From Sphingobacterium sp. LZ7M1 (lineage in GTDB: Bacteria; Bacteroidota; Bacteroidia; Sphingobacteriales; Sphingobacteriaceae), in contig NZ_CP101134.1 of NCBI RefSeq assembly GCF_024296865.1, positions 1,922,001-1,986,000 of the forward strand: a stretch of 64,000 bases of DNA, read 5' to 3'. The position numbers were made by a program, and so were the translations under genes. Below are positions 48,946 through 59,190 of the stretch, piece by piece. The notes below the pieces were generated by a model. The model searched no databases. It saw only the letters and a list, made by a program, of their open reading frames with translations, and had not been told where the DNA came from. Position 1 is the first letter of the stretch. Each line of letters starts with the position of its first letter.

Positions 48946-51870
48946 GTGTCAGTAGAGTTAAAATTAGCAGCCTTAGCTGAATCCCTAAAGGGGGATTTCT
49001 TTTATGATGAAAATATAGCATCCCATCAGACGATGCGTTTAGCCTATTCCACAGATGCCTCGGTGTATCAGGAATTACCATTGGCGGTCTGTATTCCCCA
49101 ACAAATAGAAGATTTGAAGACCTTGATCCGGTTTGCAAATGAAAATCACATTACCTTGATTCCAAGAACGGCCGGTACCTCCTTGGCAGGTCAGGTTGTA
49201 GGGGCAGGTATTGTTATCGATATTTCTAGATTTTTCAATCAGATATTGGAAGTAAATCAAGGGGAGAAATGGGCGAGGGTTCAACCTGGGGTAATCCGTG
49301 ATGACCTAAATGCCTATTTGAAACCATTTGGACTGATGTTCGGACCTGAAACCTCCACAGCCAGCAGGGCTATGATCGGAGGAATGATCGGAAATAATTC
49401 ATCCGGATTGCATTCAATCGTTTGGGGAGATACGCGTCATAACCTATTGGAAGCTAATGTGCTATTGGACGATGAGTCAGAAGTGCTTTTTAAGGAACTG
49501 AATGAAGCTGCCTATTTTGAAAAGCTTTCGTTAAAATCCCGTGAAGGTGATATTTACAGGAATCTGAACGAACTATTGACCAACAAGGAAAACCAAGAAG
49601 CTATACATGCTGGATATCCTAAATCGGAAATAACCCGTAGGAATACGGGCTATGCGCTGGATATGCTGTCAGATAACAGTCAGCCCTTCAATCTATGTAG
49701 ACTATTGGCCGGATCGGAAGGGACCATCGGCATTATCACCGAGGCTAAAATTAAGCTGATGCCTTTACCAGCAAAAGAAATTGGCCTTTTATGTGTTCAT
49801 TTCGACGATATGGTGGAATGTATGAAAGGAAATGTAATTGCCTTGAACAATAAGCCAGAAGCATCTGAATTGGTAGATAAATATATTTTAGATTTTACAG
49901 TTGGGCATCCAACATATCAATACAACCGTTTTTTTATTGAAGGAGATCCTGAGGCCTTATTGATCGTTGAATTCAGGGGCAATAGCCAGGAAGAGATAGC
50001 CTTAAAAGCGGAGCGTTTGGTTGTTGAGTTAAAAGCAGCCGGTTTGGGCTATGCTTATCCATGGATCACTGGGGTTGAAAAGACCAATTTGGTTTGGGAC
50101 GTACGTAAGGCTGGTTTGGGATTGATCCGGAACCTCCCTGGCGATTCTCAACCTGTGAACCTGATTGAGGACTGTGCAGTTTCCCCAGAAGATTTGCCTA
50201 ACTATGTGTCCGATATACAAGTGCTGTTGAAGGAAGAGCAGGTGCATGCTTCATATTATGCGCATGCTGGTGCAGGTGAACTGCATATTGAACCTTTTAT
50301 CAATCTAAAAACGCCCGAAGGAAAAAAGCAATTCCGTCGCATTTTGGAGAAAACTACGGATTTGGTATTGAAGTATAATGGTTCATTGAGTGGTGAACAT
50401 GGTGATGGTAGATTAAGGGGGGAATTTATTGGAAAAGTTCTAGGAGATAAGGTATATCAACTTCTGTTACAGGTTAAAAACATTTTTGACCCAAACAATG
50501 TGTTTAACGCTAAAAAGATTGTAGATACCCCTCCAATGGATACGCATCTGCGTTATGACCAGGTGACTGACGCCAAGCAGATCAAGACATATTTTGATTT
50601 TACGAAGAATGAAAGCATCCTACGTTTGGCCGAAAAATGCTCGGGTTCCGGAGACTGTAGAAAAACAGAGATAACTGGTGGAACCATGTGTCCATCTTTT
50701 ATGGCTACTAGGGATGAGAAAGATACCACACGGGCTAGAGCAAATATGCTTCGTCAATTCCTGACCAATTCAACACAAAGCAATCGATTCAATCATGAGG
50801 AGATAAAAGAGGTCATGGACCTTTGTTTGAGCTGTAAAGGTTGTAAAACGGAATGTCCATCCAGCGTGGATATCGCGAAGATGAAGGCAGAGTTCCTACA
50901 GCATTATTATGATGCGAATGGAAGTCCTTTTAGGGCGAAGTTGATTGCCAATTTTACTGAATCCCAAAAACTGGGGTCTATGGTTGCTCCAATCTATAAT
51001 TTCTTTGCAACAAATAGTTTTACCTCAAGTATCATTAAATCTGTGGTTGGTTTTGCGCCTGGAAGATCCTTGCCAAAGGTGCATGGAACTACCTTCAGCC
51101 AGTGGGCATCAAAACAACCTAATACCACAAGTACACGTAAGGTTTTCCTGTTCAGTGATGAGTTTACCAATTACAACGACACGGAAGTTGGGATAACCGC
51201 CTATAAGTTATTAACTGCTCTGGGATATGAAGTTATCGTTCCTAAGTTAAAGGAAAGTGGTAGGACCTATCTGTCGAAGGGATTTGTCAAGAAAGCAAAA
51301 GAACTTGCTAATCAGAACGTGGACTTAGCTTCGCAGGAAGTGAGTGCAGAAAGCCCTCTGCTAGGGATTGAGCCTTCTGCTATCATAACCTTTAGAGATG
51401 AATATCCGGATTTAGTCGATGATTCTAAACGAGAAAAAGCGAATACATTGGCAAAGAATGCCTTAATGATCGATGAGTTCTTGGTTCGAGAAATGAAAGC
51501 TGGTAGGATTCATCCAGAGCAATTCACGGCAGAACCACAAAAAATAAAGTTGCATGGTCACTGTTATCAGAAAGCCTTCAAATTGGTGGATACTACCAAG
51601 GAGTTTTTATCCTTTCCTTCCAATTATGAGGTGGAAGTGATACCTTCAGGATGTTGTGGAATGGCAGGTTCGTTTGGCTACGAGAAGGAACATTTTGATG
51701 TTTCGCAGAAGGTTGCTGAACTGGTCTTATTCCCAACTTTGCGTAAAACAGGTGGGGAATACCTTATTGCAGCAGCAGGAACAAGCTGTAGGCATCAGAT
51801 CAAGGATGGTTTGCAGCGAAAATCCTTCCATCCTGTGGAGATCATTTATGATGCTTTGATCAAGAAATAA
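48946..51870 (+). CDS. FAD-linked oxidase / Fe-S oxidoreductase fusion (D-lactate dehydrogenase-like)
   Basis: The 974-aa protein joins an N-terminal FAD-binding domain (about 35-270, LIPRTAGTSLAGQVVG) and an FAD-linked oxidase C-terminal domain (to about 530, SGEHGDGRLRGEF) with a ferredoxin-like part. That part has CSGSGDC and CLSCKGCKTECP. A C-terminal CCG-type domain follows (SGCCGMAGSFGYE). Such fusions oxidise D-lactate or glycolate and pass electrons to quinone. The start is GTG at 48946; a stop codon 25 bp upstream excludes a longer frame. Confidence 0.85.
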   Translation: MSVELKLAALAESLKGDFFYDENIASHQTMRLAYSTDASVYQELPLAVCIPQQIEDLKTLIRFANENHITLIPRTAGTSLAGQVVGAGIVIDISRFFNQILEVNQGEKWARVQPGVIRDDLNAYLKPFGLMFGPETSTASRAMIGGMIGNNSSGLHSIVWGDTRHNLLEANVLLDDESEVLFKELNEAAYFEKLSLKSREGDIYRNLNELLTNKENQEAIHAGYPKSEITRRNTGYALDMLSDNSQPFNLCRLLAGSEGTIGIITEAKIKLMPLPAKEIGLLCVHFDDMVECMKGNVIALNNKPEASELVDKYILDFTVGHPTYQYNRFFIEGDPEALLIVEFRGNSQEEIALKAERLVVELKAAGLGYAYPWITGVEKTNLVWDVRKAGLGLIRNLPGDSQPVNLIEDCAVSPEDLPNYVSDIQVLLKEEQVHASYYAHAGAGELHIEPFINLKTPEGKKQFRRILEKTTDLVLKYNGSLSGEHGDGRLRGEFIGKVLGDKVYQLLLQVKNIFDPNNVFNAKKIVDTPPMDTHLRYDQVTDAKQIKTYFDFTKNESILRLAEKCSGSGDCRKTEITGGTMCPSFMATRDEKDTTRARANMLRQFLTNSTQSNRFNHEEIKEVMDLCLSCKGCKTECPSSVDIAKMKAEFLQHYYDANGSPFRAKLIANFTESQKLGSMVAPIYNFFATNSFTSSIIKSVVGFAPGRSLPKVHGTTFSQWASKQPNTTSTRKVFLFSDEFTNYNDTEVGITAYKLLTALGYEVIVPKLKESGRTYLSKGFVKKAKELANQNVDLASQEVSAESPLLGIEPSAIITFRDEYPDLVDDSKREKANTLAKNALMIDEFLVREMKAGRIHPEQFTAEPQKIKLHGHCYQKAFKLVDTTKEFLSFPSNYEVEVIPSGCCGMAGSFGYEKEHFDVSQKVAELVLFPTLRKTGGEYLIAAAGTSCRHQIKDGLQRKSFHPVEIIYDALIKK

Positions 51871-51917
51871 TAAACAAAAACGATATTTTATTGTATTAAA
51901 AGTAAACATATTAGATT

Positions 51918-52562
51918 ATGAAAAAGATAACAACTATAGCTTTGCTGGTTTCTACAGCGGTTTGGATGGGTTCATGTGGTAACTCTAACAAAACCGAAGG
52001 TGGTTCGGGTGATTCCACAGGTACGACGGCTTCTACCGCTTTGAAACCGATGACCAATACCACTGATGGAAGTCTGTTGCACCTTTATTTTGATTTAACA
52101 AATCCGAACCCAACGGACTCTTCAATCGTTTATGAAGCTAAAGCAGAATACAATAATGAGCCTGTAGGTTTTACTGTTGAAGTATTAAAAACCATTGATG
52201 CCGGTATTGATGCACAAGGTAAACCAGATGAAGAATTGGGATTTAAGAAAGGATCTGTAAGGATTACCTCAAATGGTGCAGCTTCAGATAATTTCGTAAA
52301 ATCATTGGGAACATTGTTCAATTTGCCTACCGATGGCAAAATGACCACTACGACCTTGGAGCCTTTGGTTTTTTCATCTAACAAGGATAAAGTAGACCTT
52401 TCTAAGCCTGGAACCTATAGTTTCAAGTATTTCTTTGATAATGGTTCAGGTAAAGAAGCTGAGATTTTTGGTTATGTTGATACTTACAAACAATCCTTCG
52501 AACTTGGAGAAAAAGATTCGACCAATCGTGCAGCATTAATTTCTGCATTTGAAGGTAAATAA
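51918..52562 (+). CDS. Predicted lipoprotein
   Basis: The 214-aa protein has a lipoprotein signal (VWMGSC, Cys near residue 20), a Ser/Thr/Gly-rich linker, and a beta-rich domain of unknown type. It lies 47 bp after the oxidoreductase gene and ends at its own terminator hairpin. I do not recognise a family. Confidence 0.65.
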   Translation: MKKITTIALLVSTAVWMGSCGNSNKTEGGSGDSTGTTASTALKPMTNTTDGSLLHLYFDLTNPNPTDSSIVYEAKAEYNNEPVGFTVEVLKTIDAGIDAQGKPDEELGFKKGSVRITSNGAASDNFVKSLGTLFNLPTDGKMTTTTLEPLVFSSNKDKVDLSKPGTYSFKYFFDNGSGKEAEIFGYVDTYKQSFELGEKDSTNRAALISAFEGK

Positions 52563-52583
52563 AATTTATTTAGTGTATTTTAG

Positions 52584-52611
52584 AGGATCAGTTAAAAGCT
52601 GGTCCTTTTTT
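52584..52611 (+). terminator. Terminator after the lipoprotein gene
   Basis: AGGATCAG (52583-52590) pairs with CTGGTCC (52599-52605) and is followed by T6. It lies directly before the start of the next gene. Confidence 0.75.
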
Positions 52612-53499
52612 ATGCAATTACACTACGTACGATTAATATTTTGCCTGTTTATCTTAGTCCTTAGCGGTAATCAATGTCTTGCTCAAGAAGTCCTTCATGG
52701 CGAACGTGTTGATAAGGGAAAAGTAAGCGATCCTGCATTGGATGAAATTTCAGGCATAATTTCTTCCATCAATAACCCCGGTATGTTTTGGGTGCATAAT
52801 GATAGTGGCGATGATGCTAGGGTATATTTAATTGATTCCGCTGCAAACCTTATGTGCAGTTATCAACTAGATGGGGTGGAGGCAATTGATATTGAGGATA
52901 TTGCTTGGGTGGAACTGGACGGACAGTCCTATGTGGTTTTGGGGGATATTGGTGATAATTTGGCCAAAAGAACCCAATTATCTCTATATATCTTTCCTGA
53001 ACCCGTTTTGAAACCGGGAGTGACGGTTGATTCTATTTCAAGGTCTGCAATTTCGATCAAGCATTTAAAATATCCTGGTAAAGCCAGGGACGCTGAGGCA
53101 ATTTTTATAGATCCCTTGGATAAACAATTCTATTTAGTTTCAAAAAGGGAGCTTAGGTCCAGTCTTTATTCTGCTGAAATCTTTAAGGGGAATAAAGATA
53201 CCTATATCCTCAAGCCGATCTTAAGTTTTCCATTCACATTTATTACAGCTGCAGATATTTCTCCAAAAAGGGATGCTGTAGTTATGAAAAATTTAACAAG
53301 TATATTTTATTGGCCTTTAGCTAGTAAAGCACCATTGATTGAAGCGCTGAAGAAGCAGCCGCTACCTATTCCTTATGAGCCAGAACCTCAAGGGGAGGCT
53401 ATTTCTTTTGATCGAAAATCAGACGGAATTTTTACAATCAGTGAGCGTCCATTCGGCCTAGACTCGTATCTTTATTATTATCATATATCTAAACACTAA
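52612..53499 (+). CDS. Secreted protein of unknown function
   Basis: The roughly 295-aa protein begins with a signal peptide (about 1-25, NQCLAQE). It looks like a beta-propeller-type protein: EISGIISSINNPGMFWVHNDSGDDARVYLID, then VYV and GDIGDN repeats. This pattern is known from secreted esterase-like or SMP30-like proteins. The ATG at 52612 is chosen because the signal peptide begins there and the upstream bases are a terminator. It is followed within 5 bp by an esterase gene. Confidence 0.6.
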   Translation: MQLHYVRLIFCLFILVLSGNQCLAQEVLHGERVDKGKVSDPALDEISGIISSINNPGMFWVHNDSGDDARVYLIDSAANLMCSYQLDGVEAIDIEDIAWVELDGQSYVVLGDIGDNLAKRTQLSLYIFPEPVLKPGVTVDSISRSAISIKHLKYPGKARDAEAIFIDPLDKQFYLVSKRELRSSLYSAEIFKGNKDTYILKPILSFPFTFITAADISPKRDAVVMKNLTSIFYWPLASKAPLIEALKKQPLPIPYEPEPQGEAISFDRKSDGIFTISERPFGLDSYLYYYHISKH

Positions 53500-53504
53500 A
53501 TCTC

Positions 53505-54314
53505 ATGAGAATCATTTTATCCCTACTGACTATCTTCCTAAGTTCCGGGTTAGTTCAGGCGGCAAAGGTGGATACCATTGCAGTACACAGTGCTGCCATG
53601 AACAAAGCAATCAAAACAGTCGTTATTCAACCAGAGGGATCAAAGAAGAAAGACCTGCCTACCTTATATCTTTTGCATGGCTATTCAGGAAATTATGGAG
53701 ATTGGATAAATAAGGTTCCGGCGATTAAGGAATTGGCAGATCACTATGGAATATTGATTGTTTGTCCTGATGGTGGTTTTGGCAGTTGGTATTGGGATTC
53801 AGAAATAGATCAAGATTTTAAATATGAGACTTTTGTGGCGAAGGAGTTGGTCAATTATATCGATGGAAAATATCCTGTTATAAAAGATCGCAGCAAACGT
53901 GGAATCACTGGATTGAGCATGGGCGGACATGGTGCTTTATATTTAGCCATTCGCCATCAAGATACCTTTGGTGCGGTAGGAAGTACCGCTGGAGGGGTGG
54001 ATATCCGTCCTTTTCCTAATAATTGGGATATGGCAAAAAGGATAGGGTCGTATGATCAAAATCCTCAAGTGTGGGAGGGTCATACTGTGATGGAATTGAC
54101 GCACTTGATTAAGCCGAAGTCTTTAGAGATTTTCATTGATTGCGGGACAGAAGATTTTTTTTATGATGTAAATGCAAAATTCCATGAAAAATTAACCTAC
54201 TTAAATATCCCACATCGATATTTAAGCATGCCAGGGGCCCATAATTGGGATTATTGGAGCAAATCAATTCAATACCAATTGATATTTTTTCAGGACTTCT
54301 TTTCTAAAGTATAG
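53505..54314 (+). CDS. Secreted esterase D-like alpha/beta hydrolase
   Basis: The 269-aa protein has a signal peptide (about 1-20). The alpha/beta-hydrolase elements are YLLHGYSGNYGDW, the nucleophile motif GLSMGGHGA (Ser near residue 142), an Asp in FIDCGTEDF, and a catalytic His in PGAHNWDYW. It resembles the esterase D / antigen 85 group, which cleaves small esters or acetyl groups. It lies 5 bp after the secreted protein gene and is followed by a terminator before the TonB receptor. Confidence 0.85.
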   Translation: MRIILSLLTIFLSSGLVQAAKVDTIAVHSAAMNKAIKTVVIQPEGSKKKDLPTLYLLHGYSGNYGDWINKVPAIKELADHYGILIVCPDGGFGSWYWDSEIDQDFKYETFVAKELVNYIDGKYPVIKDRSKRGITGLSMGGHGALYLAIRHQDTFGAVGSTAGGVDIRPFPNNWDMAKRIGSYDQNPQVWEGHTVMELTHLIKPKSLEIFIDCGTEDFFYDVNAKFHEKLTYLNIPHRYLSMPGAHNWDYWSKSIQYQLIFFQDFFSKV

Positions 54315-54396
54315 GATTATGACTTTTTTGGATAAATTATTTGCTAGATTGAATAATATTAATAAATTTGGACTTTATACGAGATTATAAACCTGT

Positions 54397-54429
54397 AAAA
54401 GCCATTTTGTTGTTCAGAATGGCTTTTTT
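54397..54429 (+). terminator. Terminator before the TonB receptor gene
   Basis: AAAAGCCATT pairs with AATGGCTTTTTT across an 11-nt loop. It shows that the longer upstream frame of the next gene is not translated. Confidence 0.8.
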
Positions 54430-54460
54430 AATTTTGACCATGATTTTTAACCTAAAGCGA

Positions 54461-56800
54461 ATGAAATCGCTATCCCAAAGCATGAGCCTCAGTCTCATCG
54501 TGCTGTTAGTTTTTGTAAGTGATTTGACGTTGGCACAGGAAAAATTAACCTTAAGCGGTTATGTTCGTGATGCTAATTCAGGTGAAAGTTTAATTGCAGC
54601 AGTAATTCGAGTGAGGGCGCTTAATTTAAGCACTTATTCAAACAACTATGGATTCTACTCGATCAGTTTGCCGGAAGGTAAGCATGAGATTGAAATATCT
54701 TATGTAGGATATGCCAGTAAGGATGAACAGGTGGAAGTCAATGTATCTAAACGCCTTAATTTTGAGTTAGTGTCTAACTCAAGTGTAATTGAGGAAATCG
54801 TTGTAACCGCTAAAAAGGAGGATGACCATGTTACTTCTGCGCAAATGGGGAATCTGAAATTCAGCATGGAGGAACTGAAGAATATACCAGTCCTGTTTGG
54901 TGAAAAGGATGTGTTGAAAAGCATTCAATTGCTTCCGGGAGTATCTCCTGGGGGTGAAGGCAGTTCTAATTTCTATGTGCGCGGTGGCGGAGGGGACCAA
55001 AATTTAATCCTATTGGATGAGGCAACTGTTTATAACGCATCTCATTTAATGGGTTTCTTCTCTACTTTTAATTCTGATGCCATCAAGGATGCAAACCTGT
55101 TTAAAGGGGGGATTCCCGCTCAATATGGCGGTCGTATTTCTTCGGTAATGGATATCAGTATGCTGGACGGAAACAACAAGAAGTTCAGTGGGGAAGGTGG
55201 AATTGGGTTAATAGCATCTAGATTGAAGTTGGAAGGACCGATTGTAAAAGATAAAAGCTCGTTTATGATCAGTGGGCGACGGACCTATGCGGATCTGTTC
55301 TTGAAGCTTTCTTCGGATGAAAAGGCTAGTCAAAGTAAATTATATTTCTATGACCTGAATGCCAAATTCAACTATAAATTGAATGATCGCAATACTATCT
55401 ATCTATCGGGTTATTTTGGAAAGGATGATTTAGGATATTCAGATCTATTTGCCTTCGATTGGGGTAATTCCACAGCCACAGTGCGCTGGAACTCCATCAT
55501 CAATCCGCAATTGTTTAGCAATACTTCCTTAATCTATAGCGATTTCGCCTATCACGTTAATGTAAACAGTGATGATTCTAAGTTCAGGATTGCTTCCAAG
55601 ATCAGGAACCTAAACCTGAAACAGGACTTCTCATATTACTCCAATGATAACAGTACCATTCGATTTGGAGTCAATCTTTTGCGTCAGCAAATCCGTCCTG
55701 CCAGCATCAGTGCAGTAGATGAATCATCAGATATCAACAGTATTGAAATCGAAAGAAGGCAGGGCATTGAGGCTTCTGCATATATATCCCATGATTGGAA
55801 ACCTTTTGAAAAGCTCTCCTTGATCTATGGCGTAAGATTCAGTGACTTCATGGTCATGGGTCCAGGTACATTCTATGAATTTAATGAGGAAGGCGACGCA
55901 ATTTCCGAATCTTACTATGAGTCAGGGATTGCCAAGCATTATTTCAATATTGAACCGAGATTATCTCTTTCCTATGCATTCAATTCCAGCAATAGCATCA
56001 AAGCCAGTTTCAATAGGATGTCGCAGAATTTGCACCAATTGACCAATACAACGGCGAGTTTACCGACTGATCAATACATGGTCAGCAGTATGAACGTAAA
56101 GCCACAGATCGCTGATCAAGCGGCATTGGGTTACTTCCGTAATTTTAAGGATAATACCTATGAGTTTTCAGTAGAGGCCTATTATAAATATATGCACAAC
56201 CAAATTGACTTTAGAAATGGTGCTGACCTGCAGGCTAATAAGCAATTGGAAGGGGAACTGTTGTATGGTGTCGGTCGTTCTTATGGAACAGAATTTCTCT
56301 TAAGGAAGAGAAAAGGGAAATTCAGTGGCTGGTTGGGCTATACACTTTCAAAGAGTGAAAGACAATTCGATGAAATCAATGATGGTGCTTGGTTTGATGC
56401 TAGGCAAGACCGTACCCACGATATTTCTTTGGTTGGTATTTATCAGTTGACCAAAAAATGGACCTTGGGAGCAACTTTCGTTTATTATACGGGAAATGCT
56501 ATTACTTTCCCAAGTGGCAAGTATCAAATTGACGGAAGGACCATGTTCTATTATGCAGAGCGTAACGGTTACAGGATGCCTGATTATCATCGTTTGGATC
56601 TATCAGCTACCTATGAGCCTAAAAAGGAGAACAAGAAATTTCATTCAAGCTGGTCATTCGGTGTGTATAATGCCTATAACCGCAAGAATGCCTATGTAAT
56701 TGATTTTAGGGAAAATAAAGAAAATGCTAATATCACTGAAGCCTATAAAATAGCCTTGTTTGGCGCTATTCCTTCAGTAACTTGGAACTTTAAATTTTAA
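54461..56800 (+). CDS. TonB-dependent outer-membrane receptor
   Basis: The roughly 779-aa protein has a signal peptide (ending LTLAQE). A carboxypeptidase-regulatory-like domain (SGYVRDANSGESLIAA) comes next, then a plug domain (about 120-220, LPGVSPGGEGSSNFYVRGGG) and a 22-strand-type beta barrel ending in aromatic Phe (TWNFKF). It would bind and import a substrate such as an iron complex or oligosaccharide with TonB energy. The start at 54461 is chosen after the terminator hairpin. It lies 1 bp before a DUF4249 gene. Confidence 0.9.
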   Translation: MKSLSQSMSLSLIVLLVFVSDLTLAQEKLTLSGYVRDANSGESLIAAVIRVRALNLSTYSNNYGFYSISLPEGKHEIEISYVGYASKDEQVEVNVSKRLNFELVSNSSVIEEIVVTAKKEDDHVTSAQMGNLKFSMEELKNIPVLFGEKDVLKSIQLLPGVSPGGEGSSNFYVRGGGGDQNLILLDEATVYNASHLMGFFSTFNSDAIKDANLFKGGIPAQYGGRISSVMDISMLDGNNKKFSGEGGIGLIASRLKLEGPIVKDKSSFMISGRRTYADLFLKLSSDEKASQSKLYFYDLNAKFNYKLNDRNTIYLSGYFGKDDLGYSDLFAFDWGNSTATVRWNSIINPQLFSNTSLIYSDFAYHVNVNSDDSKFRIASKIRNLNLKQDFSYYSNDNSTIRFGVNLLRQQIRPASISAVDESSDINSIEIERRQGIEASAYISHDWKPFEKLSLIYGVRFSDFMVMGPGTFYEFNEEGDAISESYYESGIAKHYFNIEPRLSLSYAFNSSNSIKASFNRMSQNLHQLTNTTASLPTDQYMVSSMNVKPQIADQAALGYFRNFKDNTYEFSVEAYYKYMHNQIDFRNGADLQANKQLEGELLYGVGRSYGTEFLLRKRKGKFSGWLGYTLSKSERQFDEINDGAWFDARQDRTHDISLVGIYQLTKKWTLGATFVYYTGNAITFPSGKYQIDGRTMFYYAERNGYRMPDYHRLDLSATYEPKKENKKFHSSWSFGVYNAYNRKNAYVIDFRENKENANITEAYKIALFGAIPSVTWNFKF

Positions 56801-56801
56801 G

Positions 56802-57608
56802 ATGATGCAAAAGAGATCGCTATATAGTTTGTTCATTTTATCTTTTATACTCTTATTCAGTAGTTGTGAAGAGTTGATCGATGTAGACCTCAACGAGGTC
56901 AATCCGCAGATTGTGATTGTTGGGGATATGAACAACGAGGAGAGTACGCATGAAGTTCTTGTCACAAGAACAGTTGATTTTGATGAGCCTAGACCTTTTG
57001 AGCCTGTTCTGGATGCTTCTGTTTTTATCCAATTGGGAAACGGCAGGACCTTTAGGTTCAACTCTGTTGGGGAAGGACGATATGCAAACTCCAATATGCC
57101 AATTTCTGTTGGCGAAACTTACACCTTGACCGTAAGTGTTGATGGCAAAGAATATAAATCAACGACAAAGATGTTGCCTTATATTGAAGTAGAATCGATT
57201 GGGGTCAATCAGGAGACCCTTTTTAAGGAGACCTATTTCTTTTTGAACTTTAAGTTTTATGATCCGGAAGGAGAGGAAAACTATTACCGTTACAGCATTA
57301 AGATCAATGATGGTCCGTTTAAGTCAAATTCAGTATTCTCTGACAAATACAATAATGGTAATGAAGTCACCCACCAATTGGGCCGGGAATATGGCAATGA
57401 GATCAAGCCTGGAGATAAATTATTGGTAAGAAGGTATGTAATCAGTAAGGAATCCTTTAATTATTGGTCTGAATATATGTCCACTAACCCTGGTAGTGCT
57501 TCTCCAGGTAACCCAAGCTCAAATATCAGCAATGGTGCATTGGGTTATTTCAGCGTTAGCAGTGCGAGGGATTATACAGTTGAAATCGATAAGGCCTCAG
57601 AAGGATAG
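56802..57608 (+). CDS. DUF4249 lipoprotein, TonB receptor partner
   Basis: The 268-aa protein has a lipoprotein signal (LLFSSCEELIDVDL, typical of DUF4249). The remainder is beta-rich (IVIVGDMNNEE, VSVDGKEYKS). DUF4249 proteins are almost always coded directly after a TonB-dependent receptor in Bacteroidota, as here, and probably serve as its surface lipoprotein. The 3' end overlaps the convergent deacetylase gene by 12 bp. Confidence 0.85.
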   Translation: MMQKRSLYSLFILSFILLFSSCEELIDVDLNEVNPQIVIVGDMNNEESTHEVLVTRTVDFDEPRPFEPVLDASVFIQLGNGRTFRFNSVGEGRYANSNMPISVGETYTLTVSVDGKEYKSTTKMLPYIEVESIGVNQETLFKETYFFLNFKFYDPEGEENYYRYSIKINDGPFKSNSVFSDKYNNGNEVTHQLGREYGNEIKPGDKLLVRRYVISKESFNYWSEYMSTNPGSASPGNPSSNISNGALGYFSVSSARDYTVEIDKASEG

Positions 57609-58211
57609 GGTATTAAATTGAAAACCTTTTGCTAAGAGGGTATCAATGCTTTTTGGTAAAGCATATTTCACATTATCAATGGCTTTTAAATTGTCATGAA
57701 AGACAATGATGCTGCCATTTCTTGTAAAGTCAACACAATTCTCATAACATTGTTCGGGGCTGATCCGATAATCGTAATCACCCGTTAGAACATCCCACAT
57801 GATGATTTTATAATCTTTTGATAAGATCTTCATTTGGGATTTTTTGGCTCTACCGTAGGGTGGTCGGAATAAAGGTGTTTTTGTCAAGGCATTACACTTG
57901 GCAATATTGTCCAGATATAGTTGGTTGTCTGTGTCCCATCCTTTTAAGTGGTTGTAGGTATGGTTTCCTACCGCATGGCCTTCCTCAAGGATCCTTTGAA
58001 AGATATCCGGATGCTTTTGGACATTTTCTCCTACGCAAAAAAAGGTCGCCTTGATGTTTTTTTCTTTCAAACAATCCAGTATCCAAGGGGTGATTTCAGG
58101 AATTGGACCGTCGTCAAATGTTAAGTAAATATTATTTCTTTCTTTTTCTTTTCTCCAAATCGCTTGTGGATACACGTAATTGAGGATAAAAAAAGGGCGG
58201 ACAAAATGCAT
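57597..58211 (-). CDS. Polysaccharide deacetylase (NodB fold)
   Basis: The roughly 204-aa protein has the NodB metal-site motifs: TFDDGP near residue 27 and HTYNH further on, with RPPYGR and a C-terminal GSIIVFHD. It removes acetyl groups from N-acetylated sugars, perhaps peptidoglycan or exopolysaccharide. The ATG at 58211 or 58247 may be the start. It is convergent with the DUF4249 gene and divergent from the helix-hairpin-helix gene. Confidence 0.88.
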   Translation of the reverse strand: MHFVRPFFILNYVYPQAIWRKEKERNNIYLTFDDGPIPEITPWILDCLKEKNIKATFFCVGENVQKHPDIFQRILEEGHAVGNHTYNHLKGWDTDNQLYLDNIAKCNALTKTPLFRPPYGRAKKSQMKILSKDYKIIMWDVLTGDYDYRISPEQCYENCVDFTRNGSIIVFHDNLKAIDNVKYALPKSIDTLLAKGFQFNTLSF

Positions 58212-58276
58212 ATTGTTTCGATCGGATATTTTTACAAATTTAATCAAAGTTTTAACAATGGATTAGCATAAGTTTT

Positions 58277-59185
58277 TTGAATATGCGAAAGCTTGCCGAG
58301 TACTTTCAACTATCCCAAAAGGAGCAAAGAGGGATGTTGTTTTTGATCTGTATCTTATTTCTGCTCTTTCTCGCCCATATCTTCCTTCCTATATTCTATC
58401 CTAAAAAAGAGATTACCCTACGAATTGAACATTTCCATGTAACGGAAAGGGCAGAGCCTCAATACGAGGAAGGATCTTATGTAGAAAAGGGACCTGAATT
58501 AAGGAAAAAGCCTAAGACGGAATTGTTTCTGTTTGATCCGAATACCTTGGATAAAGCAGGTTGGCAGAGGCTAGGTCTGAGCAGCAAACAGGCTCAGGTA
58601 ATTATCAATTACAGAAATAAGGGTGGGACCTTTTATGACAGGGAAGACCTGAGGAAAATTTACTCGCTGAGCGATGAGAAAGTAGAGGAGATATTGCCCT
58701 TTGTGAGGATGCCTGAGTTGAAAAGAAGGGAATACAAGGAGAAATTTCCTAGGTATGATAGAAAGGAGTTTGCGAAAAAGGAGAATCGGATTCTAGAGGT
58801 CAATAGTTCGGATAGTTTGGCGTTTATGGAATTAAGTGGTATTGGGCCAGCCTTTTCTAGACGAATAGTTCGATTCAGGGAAGCTTTGGGCGGTTATGTT
58901 AAACTGGAACAGCTTGCAGAGGTCTATGGTCTACCGGAAGAGACCTATCAGAATATTTTACCCTACCTTAGGATTGATACCAGCTTGGTCAAAAGACTTT
59001 CGATAAACCATATTAGCCAAAATGATTTAGGTAAACATCCCTACGTTAAATTCAAAAGAGCACAGACAATCATCAATTATAGAAAACAGCACGGTGCATT
59101 TAAATCCATGGAAGATTTAAGGGATGTTCATTCGTTGGATGAAGAATTTTTCCGTAAAATTGAACTTTATTTGGATTTTAGATAG
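58277..59185 (+). CDS. ComEA-like helix-hairpin-helix protein
   Basis: The 302-aa protein has one N-terminal membrane helix (about 20-38, LFLICILFLLFLAHIFL). At least three helix-hairpin-helix modules follow: LGLSSKQAQVIINYRNKGGTF, LSGIGPAFSRRIVRFREALGG and VKFKRAQTIINYRKQHGAF. This resembles membrane-anchored DNA-binding proteins of the ComEA group, used in DNA uptake or repair. It is 5 bp before apt, so the two are probably co-transcribed. Confidence 0.8.
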   Translation: MNMRKLAEYFQLSQKEQRGMLFLICILFLLFLAHIFLPIFYPKKEITLRIEHFHVTERAEPQYEEGSYVEKGPELRKKPKTELFLFDPNTLDKAGWQRLGLSSKQAQVIINYRNKGGTFYDREDLRKIYSLSDEKVEEILPFVRMPELKRREYKEKFPRYDRKEFAKKENRILEVNSSDSLAFMELSGIGPAFSRRIVRFREALGGYVKLEQLAEVYGLPEETYQNILPYLRIDTSLVKRLSINHISQNDLGKHPYVKFKRAQTIINYRKQHGAFKSMEDLRDVHSLDEEFFRKIELYLDFR

Positions 59186-59190
59186 CATCG